Positions 55,009 through 63,766 of a stretch of DNA of 64,000 nt are shown here, piece after piece. Position numbers and translations under genes: made by a program. The notes beneath the pieces were generated by a model. It was not told the origin of the DNA, searched no databases, and worked only from the letters and a program-made list of their open reading frames with translations. The stretch is from Bacillus testis (GTDB taxonomy: Bacteria > Bacillota > Bacilli > Bacillales > DSM-1321): the NCBI RefSeq assembly GCF_001243895.1, contig NZ_LN851186.1, positions 1,509,933-1,573,932 of the forward strand, written 5' to 3'. Every line of letters begins with the position of its first letter. The stretch's first letter is position 1.

Positions 55009-56880
55009 GTGAGTACGTACGCTCAAAAAAAGGGGTTCGGCAGTTTTATATGGGACTACTTAACAACCGTGGACCACAAAAAGATTGCCCACTTATATTT
55101 AGTGGCTGGCGGACTGTTCTTTGTGATCGGCGGATTAGAAGCCATGTTCATGAGAATCCAATTGGCTGTTCCAAATAACAATTTTATCAGTGGCGGTTTA
55201 TTTAATGAAATCATGACGATGCACGGTACAACGATGATTTTCCTGGCTGCCATGCCGTTAGTATTCGCATTTATGAATGCAGTGGTTCCATTGCAGATAG
55301 GTGCCCGGGACGTAGCTTTTCCATTTTTGAATTCACTGGGATTTTGGTTGTTTTTATTTGGAGGCCTTTTCCTAAATCTATCATGGTTCTTTGATGGCGC
55401 TCCGGATGCAGGATGGACCTCTTACGCTTCATTATCGTTGGCTTCCGAAGGCCACGGCATTGATTTTTATGCGCTTGGCTTGCAGATATCCGGGGCTGGG
55501 ACTTTAATCGGGGGAATCAACTTCTTGGTGACAATCATCAATATGCGTGCACCTGGCATGACCTATATGAGAATGCCGCTGTTCACTTGGTCCACATTTG
55601 TTGTTTCTGCTCTTATCTTATTTGCATTCCCGCCGTTGACTGTCGGATTGTTTTTAATGATATTCGACCGCATGTTCGGCGCTAACTTCTTCCATGTAGC
55701 AATGGGAGGAAATACAATTATATGGGAACATTTATTCTGGATCTTCGGACATCCTGAGGTATACATTCTAATCCTTCCGGCATTCGGAATTTTCTCGGAA
55801 ATATTTGCAACATTTTCAAGAAAGAGATTATTCGGTTATTCATCAATGGTGTTTGCCACTGTATTGATTGGCTTTCTTGGCTTCATGGTTTGGGCCCACC
55901 ATATGTTCACTGTAGGATTAGGCCCGATTGCCAATGCTATTTTTGCGGTGGCAACAATGGCGATTGCCGTGCCTACCGGCATTAAAATCTTTAACTGGCT
56001 TTTGACGATGTGGGGAGGAAGCATCAAGTTTACGGTCCCTATGTTGTATGCCGTAGCCTTTATTCCATCATTCGTCATGGGTGGAGTAACAGGGATCATG
56101 AATGCGGCAGCGCCGGCGGATTATCAGTATCACGATACGTATTTCGTTGTTGCCCATTTCCACTACGTTATTGTAGGGGGAGTCGTGTTGGGCTTGCTAG
56201 CTGGGGCTCATTTTTACTGGCCAAAAATGTTCGGAACAATGCTGAATGAAGCGATGGGGAAAGTCTCGTTCTGGCTGTTCTTGATCGGCTTCCATTTGAC
56301 ATTCTTCATCCAACATTTCTTAGGTTTGATGGGGATGCCGCGCCGCGTGTTCACATATTTGCCGAACCAAGGCCTTGATACTGGCAATATGATCAGCTCG
56401 GTTGGCGCTGGACTAATGGCCATTGCTGTCGTTGTCTTATTGGTCAATATTGTCATCACCTCGGTTAAAAATGAAAAGGTCGGAAATGATCCGTGGGGAG
56501 ACGGGCGTACACTTGAATGGGCTATTCCTTCTCCGCCGCCTCATTACAATTTCAAACAACTTCCGTTGGTAAGGGGTCTTGACGCTTATTGGCTTGAGAA
56601 GATGGAAGGCAAAAAAGGCATGACGCCAGCTGAACCAATCGGTGACATCCATATGCCTAACCCTTCTTTCATCCCATTTATGATTTCTCTTGGCTTGTTT
56701 ATCGCCGCATTTGGCGCCATGTATGTCAAGAGCGGGACGCCTTGGGCACTGCCTGTACTAATCGGCGGTATGCTTGTGACCTTTATAAGCATGTTTGTCC
56801 GGTCGGTAAAAGACGATCTGGGCCACCATATCCATAAGGAAGAGTTAATGGATGAAGAGGAAAAAGGAGGGATTGCATAA
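55009..56880 (+). CDS. ctaD: Cytochrome caa3 oxidase subunit I
   Basis: 623 codons from GTG 55009 after AAAGGGAGG. Catalytic subunit with heme a, heme a3 and CuB: TMHGTTMIF (low-spin heme His), FWIFGHPEVYI (CuB His and the cross-linked Tyr), FMVWAHHMFTVGL (two CuB His) and DTYFVVAHFHYVIVGG (heme a3 and heme a His). About 14 membrane helices, as in long subunit I of Bacillus. The K-pathway proton motif is intact. The stop overlaps the ctaE start by one base. Confidence 0.97.
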   Translation: MSTYAQKKGFGSFIWDYLTTVDHKKIAHLYLVAGGLFFVIGGLEAMFMRIQLAVPNNNFISGGLFNEIMTMHGTTMIFLAAMPLVFAFMNAVVPLQIGARDVAFPFLNSLGFWLFLFGGLFLNLSWFFDGAPDAGWTSYASLSLASEGHGIDFYALGLQISGAGTLIGGINFLVTIINMRAPGMTYMRMPLFTWSTFVVSALILFAFPPLTVGLFLMIFDRMFGANFFHVAMGGNTIIWEHLFWIFGHPEVYILILPAFGIFSEIFATFSRKRLFGYSSMVFATVLIGFLGFMVWAHHMFTVGLGPIANAIFAVATMAIAVPTGIKIFNWLLTMWGGSIKFTVPMLYAVAFIPSFVMGGVTGIMNAAAPADYQYHDTYFVVAHFHYVIVGGVVLGLLAGAHFYWPKMFGTMLNEAMGKVSFWLFLIGFHLTFFIQHFLGLMGMPRRVFTYLPNQGLDTGNMISSVGAGLMAIAVVVLLVNIVITSVKNEKVGNDPWGDGRTLEWAIPSPPPHYNFKQLPLVRGLDAYWLEKMEGKKGMTPAEPIGDIHMPNPSFIPFMISLGLFIAAFGAMYVKSGTPWALPVLIGGMLVTFISMFVRSVKDDLGHHIHKEELMDEEEKGGIA

Positions 56881-57509
56881 TGCACGCAGATGAAAAATTC
56901 ACTGAAGCAACATGGCCTTCCTCTCCTGAAAGGGCAACATTGGAAGGCAAAAATAAATTTGTCGGCTTCTGGTTATTCCTAGGCGGCGAAACAGTGCTGT
57001 TCGCTACTCTGTTCGCCACCTATTTGGCACTGAAGGATAAGGTGCCGAATGAATCGATGCCGCATGCGAAAGACTTATTCCAGATGGACCTTGTCATCGT
57101 TGCTACTCTTTTGCTTTTGACCAGTTCATTGACCAGCGTCTACGCTATGTATCATATGAAAAATTATAACTTTAAGGGAATGCAGGCTTGGCTATTGGTA
57201 ACCGTCTTGCTAGGAGCGGCATTCCTGGGCGTTGAAATCTACGAGTTCAACCATTATGTGCATGAGTTCCATTTCACATTTGCTGGTTCAGCATTCGGCT
57301 CGGCTTTTTATACCCTTGTAGGGTTCCATGGAGGCCACGTCGCTTTCGGTCTTTGCTGGATCACTACCCTAATGGTACGGAATGCGAAACGCGGCCTTAG
57401 CCTGTATAATGCGCCAAAATTCTATGTGGCTAGCCTTTACTGGCACTTTATTGATGTTGTATGGGTATTTATCTTTACAGTTGTATACTTAATGGGGATG
57501 GTGGGATAA
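56880..57509 (+). CDS. ctaE: Cytochrome caa3 oxidase subunit III
   Basis: 209 codons; ATG 56880 shares its A with the ctaD stop, and AAGGAGGG lies within ctaD, indicating translational coupling. Five membrane helices with the subunit III signature GVEIYEFNHYVHEF and FYTLVGFHGGHVAFGLCWI, ending ASLYWHFIDVVWVFIFTVVYL. Structural subunit stabilising the oxidase and its proton uptake. Confidence 0.97.
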   Translation: MHADEKFTEATWPSSPERATLEGKNKFVGFWLFLGGETVLFATLFATYLALKDKVPNESMPHAKDLFQMDLVIVATLLLLTSSLTSVYAMYHMKNYNFKGMQAWLLVTVLLGAAFLGVEIYEFNHYVHEFHFTFAGSAFGSAFYTLVGFHGGHVAFGLCWITTLMVRNAKRGLSLYNAPKFYVASLYWHFIDVVWVFIFTVVYLMGMVG

Positions 57510-57512
57510 AGT

Positions 57513-57848
57513 ATGGATCAAAATCAAACTCATTTTGCTCGCCAGGATGCCGATTTGAAGTATCGCCGTAAGAAAAATGCGGAGGAAATGAAATATCAAG
57601 TGATTTCTTTTTCACTGATGATTTTTCTGACGTTGGTTTCATTTATTGCCGTAGGATATGATGGCTTTTCAAGATGGTTCATTTTGCCGACGATTTTATT
57701 GTTAGCAGTTGTCCAAGTGATCTTTCAATTGTATTATTTTATGCACATGAGCCATAAAGGCCATGGCATCATAAGCATCTTTTTGTATTCCGGTCTGACA
57801 GTGGGAGCCATCACGATTTTGGCTTTCATGACCATTATCTGGATTTAA
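57513..57848 (+). CDS. ctaF: Cytochrome caa3 oxidase subunit IV
   Basis: 111 codons, three bases after ctaE. Three hydrophobic helices (about 30-50, 53-73, 82-105); the middle shows the FQLYYFMHMSHKGHG motif of quinol/cytochrome oxidase subunit IV. Small accessory subunit of the complex. A terminator-like hairpin follows. Confidence 0.94.
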   Translation: MDQNQTHFARQDADLKYRRKKNAEEMKYQVISFSLMIFLTLVSFIAVGYDGFSRWFILPTILLLAVVQVIFQLYYFMHMSHKGHGIISIFLYSGLTVGAITILAFMTIIWI

Positions 57849-57855
57849 GCGTTTT

Positions 57856-57911
57856 GGCTGATGGTGATAGGAGGCCTTATAGGGGCCGCTTCCTTCTCTA
57901 TCAGCCTTTTT
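57856..57911 (+). terminator. Terminator-like hairpin after ctaF
   Basis: GGCTGAT (57856-57862) pairs with ATCAGCC (57900-57906) around an inner GGCC-containing structure, then T5. It may partially separate ctaG from ctaBCDEF. Confidence 0.55.
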
Positions 57912-58006
57912 AGGTGAGAGAGCTGTTGTGAGGTTGGAACTGGTCTTGTGTTTTTTTAGCAGAGGGTGAAAATGCATATGAAAGAGTTTGAAGAGAAGGG
58001 GTGGAC

Positions 58007-58924
58007 ATGTTGACACTCGATATTTTTGGATTCAGGGCTTTATGGAGCCCATATTTTGGCTGTTCGTTGATCATTATAGGCATTCTTTATTTCTTAGTTA
58101 CAGGAAAGCTTCGGTCTAGTTTTAAGAGGGACAGCGAGGCATTGACTGCTAAGCAGGCTTTTCTATTCATTACGGTGCTTATTCTGCTTTATGCGTTGAA
58201 AGGATCGCCGATTGATCTATTGGGGCATATCATGTTCAGCGTCCATATGACACAAATGGCTGTCTTATTTTTAGTTATACCGCCTATGCTGATTGTGGCT
58301 ATTCCCGCTTGGTTATGGCGAAGCATGATCAATTGGAAGCCGATCAAAGGCGTGTTTCACTTTTTAACCAAGCCGTTGATTGCTTTATTCGTATTTAATG
58401 CAACGTTTTCGTTTTATCATATACCGGCCATTTTTGACAGCATTAAGATGAACATGGTCCTTCATGCCGGGTATACGGTACTGCTTTTCATCACTTCCAT
58501 TTGTATGTGGTGGCCGATCATGAACAAGCTGGAAGAATATCAGCAGTTTTATGGAATTAAAAGAATCGGCTATATCTTCGCCAATGGAATGCTGTTAACG
58601 CCTGCTTGCGGGTTAATCATCTTTGCCGGCCATCCTATGTATGAAACCTACTCGAATCCTGTCCATTGGATGTCAGCGATGAAACTGTGCGTGCCGCCGG
58701 ATGCATTGGCCAATGCTTCCATTACAGGGCCGGAACTGTTTAATACCATGCCATTACTGGAGGATCAAAGGACCGGGGGCGTGATTATGAAGATTATCCA
58801 AGAAATCGTTTTTGGTATCGTTTTGGCACAAATCTTCTTCTCCTGGGCTAGAGAAGAACGAAAATCGGAATTGGATTTAAATCCTGTAGGCAAAACAGAC
58901 ATGATGGGCAGTTCGACCAAATAA
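58007..58924 (+). CDS. ctaG: Cytochrome caa3 oxidase assembly factor CtaG
   Basis: 305 codons from ATG 58007 (MLTLDIFGFRALWSPYF), after AAGGGG; a GTG at 58001 is also in frame. Seven membrane helices with LGHIMFSVHMTQMAVLFLVIPPMLIVAIPAW, NATFSFYHIPAIFD and WWPIMNKLE, typical of the CtaG_caa3 family, whose His residues are thought to handle copper. In B. subtilis it is required for an active caa3 oxidase. It is unrelated in sequence to the mitochondrial Cox11-type CtaG. Confidence 0.95.
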   Translation: MLTLDIFGFRALWSPYFGCSLIIIGILYFLVTGKLRSSFKRDSEALTAKQAFLFITVLILLYALKGSPIDLLGHIMFSVHMTQMAVLFLVIPPMLIVAIPAWLWRSMINWKPIKGVFHFLTKPLIALFVFNATFSFYHIPAIFDSIKMNMVLHAGYTVLLFITSICMWWPIMNKLEEYQQFYGIKRIGYIFANGMLLTPACGLIIFAGHPMYETYSNPVHWMSAMKLCVPPDALANASITGPELFNTMPLLEDQRTGGVIMKIIQEIVFGIVLAQIFFSWAREERKSELDLNPVGKTDMMGSSTK

Positions 58925-58972
58925 GGATCCTTTTGCTTGGCAATCAAAAATTTGTCAGTGTTGTTACAATTA

Positions 58973-59001
58973 TTGAAAAAAACTGGCAAGTCTATTAGAA
59001 T
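58973..59001 (+). promoter_or_regulatory. SigA promoter of the DUF420 gene
   Basis: TTGAAA (58973-58978), 17 bases, TAGAAT (58996-59001); about 38 bases before the ATG. Confidence 0.65.
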
Positions 59002-59038
59002 AAAGAGGAATTATACACGAGAGGGCGTCTAAAAATTT

Positions 59039-59497
59039 ATGTTACCGATCTTACCAACAATCAGCACTAGTTTCATAGTCTTGAGTGCTATTACAGTTGC
59101 CATTGGCTGGATATTGATTAAGCAAAGAAAGGTTGCTGCCCATCAAAAAGCGATGATTACGGCAGCTGTATTTGCAGTTTTATTTTTCTTAATTTATGTC
59201 AGCAGAACTGTGTTTATTGGCAATACGGCGTTTGGAGGCCCAGATTCCGTTAAGATTTACTACACGATTTTCTTAATTATACATATCACGCTAGCTACGA
59301 TCGGAGCTGTCCTCGGGATAATGACATTATGGGCAGGCTTCAAGAAAAATCTTGCTTTTCATAGAAAAATCGGACCCGTTACCAGCATTGTATGGTTCAT
59401 AACAGCCATCATGGGTGTTACAGTCTATTTATTGCTATATGTATTTTATAAAGGCGGGGAAACCACTTCGGTCATAAAAGCTATACTTGGTTTCTAA
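59039..59497 (+). CDS. DUF420 membrane protein
   Basis: 152 codons from ATG 59039. Four membrane helices: about 8-26, 38-56, 74-100 and 118-140. Conserved His residues occur in RKVAAHQKAMITAA, IHITLATIGAVLG and AFHRKIGP, the pattern of the DUF420 (YozB-like) family often encoded next to cytochrome oxidase genes. His residues at helix ends suggest metal or heme handling, and the locus suggests a role around the caa3 oxidase (inference). Own promoter and terminator. Confidence 0.88.
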   Translation: MLPILPTISTSFIVLSAITVAIGWILIKQRKVAAHQKAMITAAVFAVLFFLIYVSRTVFIGNTAFGGPDSVKIYYTIFLIIHITLATIGAVLGIMTLWAGFKKNLAFHRKIGPVTSIVWFITAIMGVTVYLLLYVFYKGGETTSVIKAILGF

Positions 59498-59513
59498 AAA
59501 AAGGAATGAATAG

Positions 59514-59551
59514 AGGATATTGCTTAATATAATAAAGCAATATCCTTTTTT
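59514..59551 (+). terminator. DUF420 gene terminator
   Basis: AGGATATTGCTT / AAGCAATATCCT followed by T run. Confidence 0.9.
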
Positions 59552-59729
59552 ATATGTTCGGAATGTCTTTCAATCTTTTCTAGGAACCAAAACGTACACA
59601 GTAAAATGAGATTGAAGAAGAAGGGGGAAAACAGGAGATACAGGAAATTGGTTCAACCGACGATCGGCTGGGATGGATGCCCCGTCGATTAAAATTTCCT
59701 TTGATGACATGTGAACGGAAGGGAGAAAC

Positions 59730-60254
59730 ATGAAAGATTATAAAACTGAAAATATAATGATTATGAATTGTTCTTTAGATCTTGCTAAGTCAATTGTATT
59801 GTTCAGAAAAGAGCTCACTGATCGATCGCCTATAACGATTCCTGGCCAATGGCCATCTTACCGATTTCGCTCCTTCCTTCCTTTTTTGATTGAAGATATG
59901 GAGAAGGAACAAGATTCTCCTTTTCACTTATGGATATTGGCTGATTTGATCAATAAAATGATGGTTGGCGATTTCCTGATGTACCCCTCCATGCGGCAAA
60001 AAGGCGTTGCCTATCTCGAAGTACATTATCTTTCTTTCAAGGAAGAAAGGCTCTATTTTAAGGAAAGTTTGCGTTTATTTCTGGAGTATGTCATGCCACA
60101 ATTTAAAGGGCGGTACGATCAAGTAGCCCTTGAAGTCCAGTATACGGATCATTTCAAAATGGAGTTGCTAAAAAAGTTTGGGTTTACCTTAAAGAAAAAT
60201 GACCATCCCTATTTATTATGGTCTTATAAGGTAATCAAAAAAGAAGACAAATGA
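59730..60254 (+). CDS. Divergent GNAT-like protein
   Basis: 174 codons from ATG 59730, with GAAGGGAG upstream. SPITIPGQWPSYRFRSFLPFLIEDMEKEQDSPFHLWIL, GDFLMYPSMRQKGVAYLEVHYLSFKEERLYFKESLRLFLEY and LEVQYTDHFKMELLKKFGF follow the order of strands and helices of RimJ-like GNAT acetyltransferases. However, the acetyl-CoA loop motif (R/QxxGxG/A) is not recognisable. It may be an inactive or substrate-binding relative. No partner in the neighbourhood. Monocistronic. Confidence 0.65.
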   Translation: MKDYKTENIMIMNCSLDLAKSIVLFRKELTDRSPITIPGQWPSYRFRSFLPFLIEDMEKEQDSPFHLWILADLINKMMVGDFLMYPSMRQKGVAYLEVHYLSFKEERLYFKESLRLFLEYVMPQFKGRYDQVALEVQYTDHFKMELLKKFGFTLKKNDHPYLLWSYKVIKKEDK

Positions 60255-60297
60255 AAAAGGGCCATCTCAACTTTTCCGGCTTCATCCTATAAAAAGC

Positions 60298-60338
60298 AAA
60301 AAGGCAGGAATGTTGAATGGATAACATTCCTGCCTTTT
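60298..60338. terminator. Bidirectional terminator GNAT-like / AI-2E protein
   Basis: AAAAGGCAGGAATGTT / AACATTCCTGCCTTTT, 16-bp perfect stem between convergent genes. Confidence 0.92.
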
Positions 60339-60373
60339 GTGTTTTAGAAATGACCCATTGGCCAGTCCTTTTC

Positions 60374-61432
60374 TTATATTTTTACATTCCATTGAATCAA
60401 TCCTGCTTCTTTGGCAGCTGTGAACGCAATCAAGATGAGCGGGCCGATAATAAAGCCGAGGAGGCCGAATAGTTTTAGCCCGATGTACATAGCGATTAGC
60501 GTTGCCAGAGGTGACAATCCAATATGGTTTCCCATCACTTTTGGTTCGACCGTACGCCTGATGACGAGAAGAATTAGTGCTAAAATGGCTAGCTGGGTAC
60601 CGGATTCAGTGTTTCCGGTGATCATATCGAACACAGACCAGGGAGCAAGGACCACGATGGAGCCGATGATGGGAATCAAATCAATAATCCAAATGACTAA
60701 TGCCATCACCAATGCTATTTCAGGCTTGATGAATATCAGCCCTATCAAGGCGGCAATAAAAATAATAATGCTGACTAGGAATTGGGCTTTTAAGAAGCCG
60801 AATACCACGTTTGACAACCGCTTATTCATGTAGCGGACTTTATCTGCTGTTTGATCTTTCAACAAACTGTACATGCCTGCCTTCAGTTTTGGCAAGTCAA
60901 TCAAGAATAAGAATAGAGCGATCAGATAAACAACAAAGCTAACCATATAGGATGGGATAGCTTTTACAAAGTTGGTGGCCTTTTCAATGGTCAGCAAACT
61001 TCCCAATTCATTCGTGATATAATCAAAAGATGTCTGAACCTGATTACTCACAGCTTCCTTTATCGCTTTCGGAAGATTTTCCGATGCGTCAATGATGTCC
61101 TGCTCTATGATTTTCCATTCACGGTTGATTTCCTGTACGTACTGGGGCGCTTTCTCAATAATTTGCGCGGCTTCTGTGATCACCTTGGTAGTGACAATAA
61201 AACCGGAAATTCCTATACATGAGATGAACAGCAAGAAAACCAGCATGACGGATAGTTTTTGATTGAAGGAGAATTTGATTTGCAGCAGTGTCACTAACGG
61301 TGCAAGCAAAAGGGAGGTGGCCAGTGCGGCTATTAATGGAATTGAAACCGGCAGGATATAATAGCATAGGATCGCTATTAGGGCGAGAACTGCTAAGGTG
61401 ATGATCCGTTGTTTTGTAAAAATCCGTTTCAA
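60374..61432 (-). CDS. AI-2E/YtvI-type membrane protein
   Basis: 352 codons. Seven to eight membrane helices; a long soluble helical stretch (about 85-150) follows the third. C-terminal signature ALVIWIIDLIPIIGSIVVLAPW, EPKVMGNHIGLSPLATLIAMYIGLKLFGLLGFIIGPLILI marks the AI-2E transporter superfamily; length and organism favour the sporulation-associated YtvI subgroup. Recent work links some members to Na+/H+ exchange rather than autoinducer transport; the role here is unknown. Convergent with the GNAT-like gene. Confidence 0.87.
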   Translation of the reverse strand: MKRIFTKQRIITLAVLALIAILCYYILPVSIPLIAALATSLLLAPLVTLLQIKFSFNQKLSVMLVFLLFISCIGISGFIVTTKVITEAAQIIEKAPQYVQEINREWKIIEQDIIDASENLPKAIKEAVSNQVQTSFDYITNELGSLLTIEKATNFVKAIPSYMVSFVVYLIALFLFLIDLPKLKAGMYSLLKDQTADKVRYMNKRLSNVVFGFLKAQFLVSIIIFIAALIGLIFIKPEIALVMALVIWIIDLIPIIGSIVVLAPWSVFDMITGNTESGTQLAILALILLVIRRTVEPKVMGNHIGLSPLATLIAMYIGLKLFGLLGFIIGPLILIAFTAAKEAGLIQWNVKI

Positions 61433-61540
61433 TGTTTTCTCCTCTCTGACTAGGCTATAAGGCCTATTATCTTTGTTTACTTATTATAAAAGGTATCGAC
61501 AGGAGAAAACAAGGAGGCTCATATTATTCCCATGTTTTAC

Positions 61541-61668
61541 TTATAAAGTGAAACTTGGGGGGGGCATTCATCTCCACCGATTATTAGTTGAACCAATCGG
61601 ATTTTTACTGGCGGTTGATCTCTTCACTGCACTTCTTGGCCTGGGCGTTTTAGCGCCAGTTGGGATCA
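61541..61668. repeat. Dispersed repeat family 1, long copy R2
   Basis: About 128 bases starting TTATAAAGTGAAACTT, then a GGGG..CC hairpin, CAATCGGAT, ACTGGCGG, TTAGCGCCAGTT and GGGATCA. Same block order as 38113-38250. Noncoding, between two minus-strand genes. Confidence 0.7.
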
Positions 61669-61681
61669 ATATGGAGTAAAG

Positions 61682-61711
61682 AAAAAGATGCCTGGATAAC
61701 AGGGCATCTTT
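61682..61711 (-). terminator. Terminator of the YugN-like gene
   Basis: AAAGATGCC / GGCATCTTT stem; on the minus strand followed by T. Confidence 0.75.
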
Positions 61712-61720
61712 CACATGCAG

Positions 61721-62086
61721 CTACCTATGTAAAGCAAATGCTTCGACTTCTTTTGTAACCGAGGTTAAAATCTCCTCGCATTTTCTGACCAAATCAGGGG
61801 GAAAGTATTCTCCTTCTCCATATTCCAAACCATGAGGATAATAATGTTTGCCCAATAGCGGTACAATCAATTGGATGATGGCGCGGTGGGCTCCTACATC
61901 GCCTTCTACAGCATATCCTTGGACACGAAGATAATATACATCATTATTGATTTCAAATTTGCGGTCATAGTTTACGCGCTCATAATCCCATTGCTCTGCA
62001 CGTATTAATCCATGTTCTTGCATAACCTCATCCAAACGATTAATCTCCGCTTGAAGTTGCTCCAATCCAGTATCTTCAAATCTCAT
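61721..62086 (-). CDS. YugN-like family protein
   Basis: 121 codons starting MRFEDTGLEQLQAEINRLDEVMQEHGLIRAEQWDYERVNYDRKF, with YYLRVQGYAVEGDVG, LLGKHYYPHGLEYGEGEYFPPDLVRKCEEIL. This is the YugN-like family pattern of Bacillus. Soluble alpha/beta, function unknown. AAGGAGG precedes the ATG. By position, between ctaG and ylbC, it may correspond to B. subtilis ylbA, but I cannot confirm that from sequence alone. Confidence 0.85.
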   Translation of the reverse strand: MRFEDTGLEQLQAEINRLDEVMQEHGLIRAEQWDYERVNYDRKFEINNDVYYLRVQGYAVEGDVGAHRAIIQLIVPLLGKHYYPHGLEYGEGEYFPPDLVRKCEEILTSVTKEVEAFALHR

Positions 62087-62121
62087 TTAAAACCCTCCTT
62101 ATATTGCGCCCATGTAAAAAT

Positions 62122-62168
62122 ATAAGGAAATATGTAAAAAATTATATACTATGCCAATATTTCCTTAT
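62122..62168. promoter_or_regulatory. Long dyad between YugN-like gene and ylbC
   Basis: ATAAGGAAATAT (62122-62133) and ATATTTCCTTAT (62157-62168), a 12-bp perfect inverted repeat with 23 bases between the arms, located 36 bases upstream of the YugN-like start. Apart from this, the 62087-62424 gap shows no gene. Confidence 0.4.
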
Positions 62169-62424
62169 TTTTATAATAGTATGAAAGGAAGGAAGTTGCA
62201 ACGTACAGTTGGCGAGAATGGAAGAAATTCACCAAAGTGACATGATCCCGGGTGAAAAGCGCTATATTGATTAAGGGTGCTGCCTGTAGTAAAATAACAA
62301 AAAAGTCATAAAGATTAAAAGGTTAATTATTCAGGTAGTCCGTGTAAATGAACATATATTCGATCTATTAACCTAAATGATCTAATACCCTTACATCATC
62401 CGTATTTGAGAGGGGAGAAAATCT

Positions 62425-63471
62425 CTGAAAATCATTGGAAAGATTATTATTTTAGCAGTTATTGTGTTTATAGGCAGTCTTTATTTTGATAATAACGATA
62501 AAGACCCGGCTTTGAACGATGAACGTTCTGCTAACCAAGTTCAGAACACAACCGGCCTGAACAAAAATATGAATGAAGTAGGTCGAAAACCTAGCAGCGG
62601 GCTAGCTCTTTATGTGGGGGGCAGCAGTGCAGCTATTATAGATACCTTTGGCCAACCTGCCCGAAAAGATCCTTCCTCTTATGGCTATGACTGGTGGATA
62701 TATAATGCTTCCCCGGAAGGATATATGCAGGTAGGCGTTAAGAATAACAAAGTTGTTACCATTTATGCTTTAGGGAAAAGGGCAAATGTGTCTCCCATTA
62801 CAATCGGACAAAAAGTGGACGAGCTCTTCCGTTCCTTCAATCTGGAAACCACTATCGATCTTGAATGGGAAGGCAATTCTTATCGATTTGAATTATCAGA
62901 AGAGGATCTTGGCATGCGGCCATTGGTAAAGGTCGGAGATGTATATGCCCAAGTCTATATCGATAAGTTTACCGGAAAAATATCAAGTGTCAGATTTTTG
63001 GATGTAGAAACGCTTGTTAAACAGCGGCCATATGAACTGATCTATCGAGGAAACCTTCCTAAAGATGAAGAGCTGTCGGAAGAGGATTGGAAGAAGATTC
63101 AAGCGGGAGATGAACAGCAAATCTTCGACATAACCAATGTTATTCGGGAGCGGTTTGGGCTCCATCCGGTAAAATGGGATGAAGCCACTAGCAAAGTAGC
63201 TTATCTTCATAGCCTGGATATGTATAAGGAAGACTACTTTTCACATGACTCGCCCGTATATGGCGATTTGGCTAAACGATTGCAGACAGGCAATGTTAAA
63301 TACCGGTTGGCGGGTGAAAATATCGCCGCCAAATATGTGGACGGGGTTGCAGCTTTTGAAGGCTGGCTCAATAGCAAAGGACACCGGGAAGCTTTATTGA
63401 ATAAGGAATTCACTTATTTGGGAGTGGGTGTCCATCAAAAATACTATACACAGAATTTCATTGAAAAATAA
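62425..63471 (+). CDS. ylbC: YlbC: CAP-domain protein, apparent CTG start
   Basis: 348 codons if started at CTG 62425. GGGGAG lies seven bases before that codon, and translation from it gives (M)KIIGKIIILAVIVFIGSLYF, a membrane anchor otherwise lost; the first ATG/GTG/TTG with a ribosome site is lacking. The GTG at 62464 would cut the helix in half. An N-terminal CAP-associated domain (about 60-190, GQPARKDPSSYGYDWWIYN) is followed by a CAP/SCP domain (about 225-345) with NVIRERFGLHPVKWDEATSKVAYLHSLDM, YFSHDSP, AGENIA and SKGHREALLNKEFTYLGVG. Surface-anchored; function unknown. Confidence 0.9.
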   Translation: MKIIGKIIILAVIVFIGSLYFDNNDKDPALNDERSANQVQNTTGLNKNMNEVGRKPSSGLALYVGGSSAAIIDTFGQPARKDPSSYGYDWWIYNASPEGYMQVGVKNNKVVTIYALGKRANVSPITIGQKVDELFRSFNLETTIDLEWEGNSYRFELSEEDLGMRPLVKVGDVYAQVYIDKFTGKISSVRFLDVETLVKQRPYELIYRGNLPKDEELSEEDWKKIQAGDEQQIFDITNVIRERFGLHPVKWDEATSKVAYLHSLDMYKEDYFSHDSPVYGDLAKRLQTGNVKYRLAGENIAAKYVDGVAAFEGWLNSKGHREALLNKEFTYLGVGVHQKYYTQNFIEK

Positions 63472-63512
63472 GCAAAGAGGGCTGTCATATGTTACAGCCC
63501 TCTTTGCTTTTT
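63471..63512 (+). terminator. ylbC terminator
   Basis: AGCAAAGAGGGCTGT / ACAGCCCTCTTTGCT, 15-bp perfect stem, T5. Confidence 0.93.
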
Positions 63513-63518
63513 AGCATC

Positions 63519-63552
63519 AAGGTGAAACTTTGATGGGGGGGTTATCCTCCAT
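63519..63552. repeat. Dispersed repeat family 1, short copy (R4)
   Basis: AAGGTGAAACTTTGAT followed by GGGGGGG..CCTCC. Resembles the copy after ykuU. Confidence 0.45.
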
Positions 63553-63766
63553 TCCATCCATTCTATACAGTATTTAATTGAATCAACCTTGTTTTTTATT
63601 GCTTGGCCTTCCCTCAACACTTTTTTGGCTACGCTGCTATTGTAAAGTGGGAGGTCAGAACGGGATAAAAAGACCATGCACTTTTTGGGGGAATCTTGCA
63701 TACGGTGTTTATAGGCGAAAGGTACTCATAGCTCTAAAACATAAATGAAGGCCGGGGTGAAAGTAT

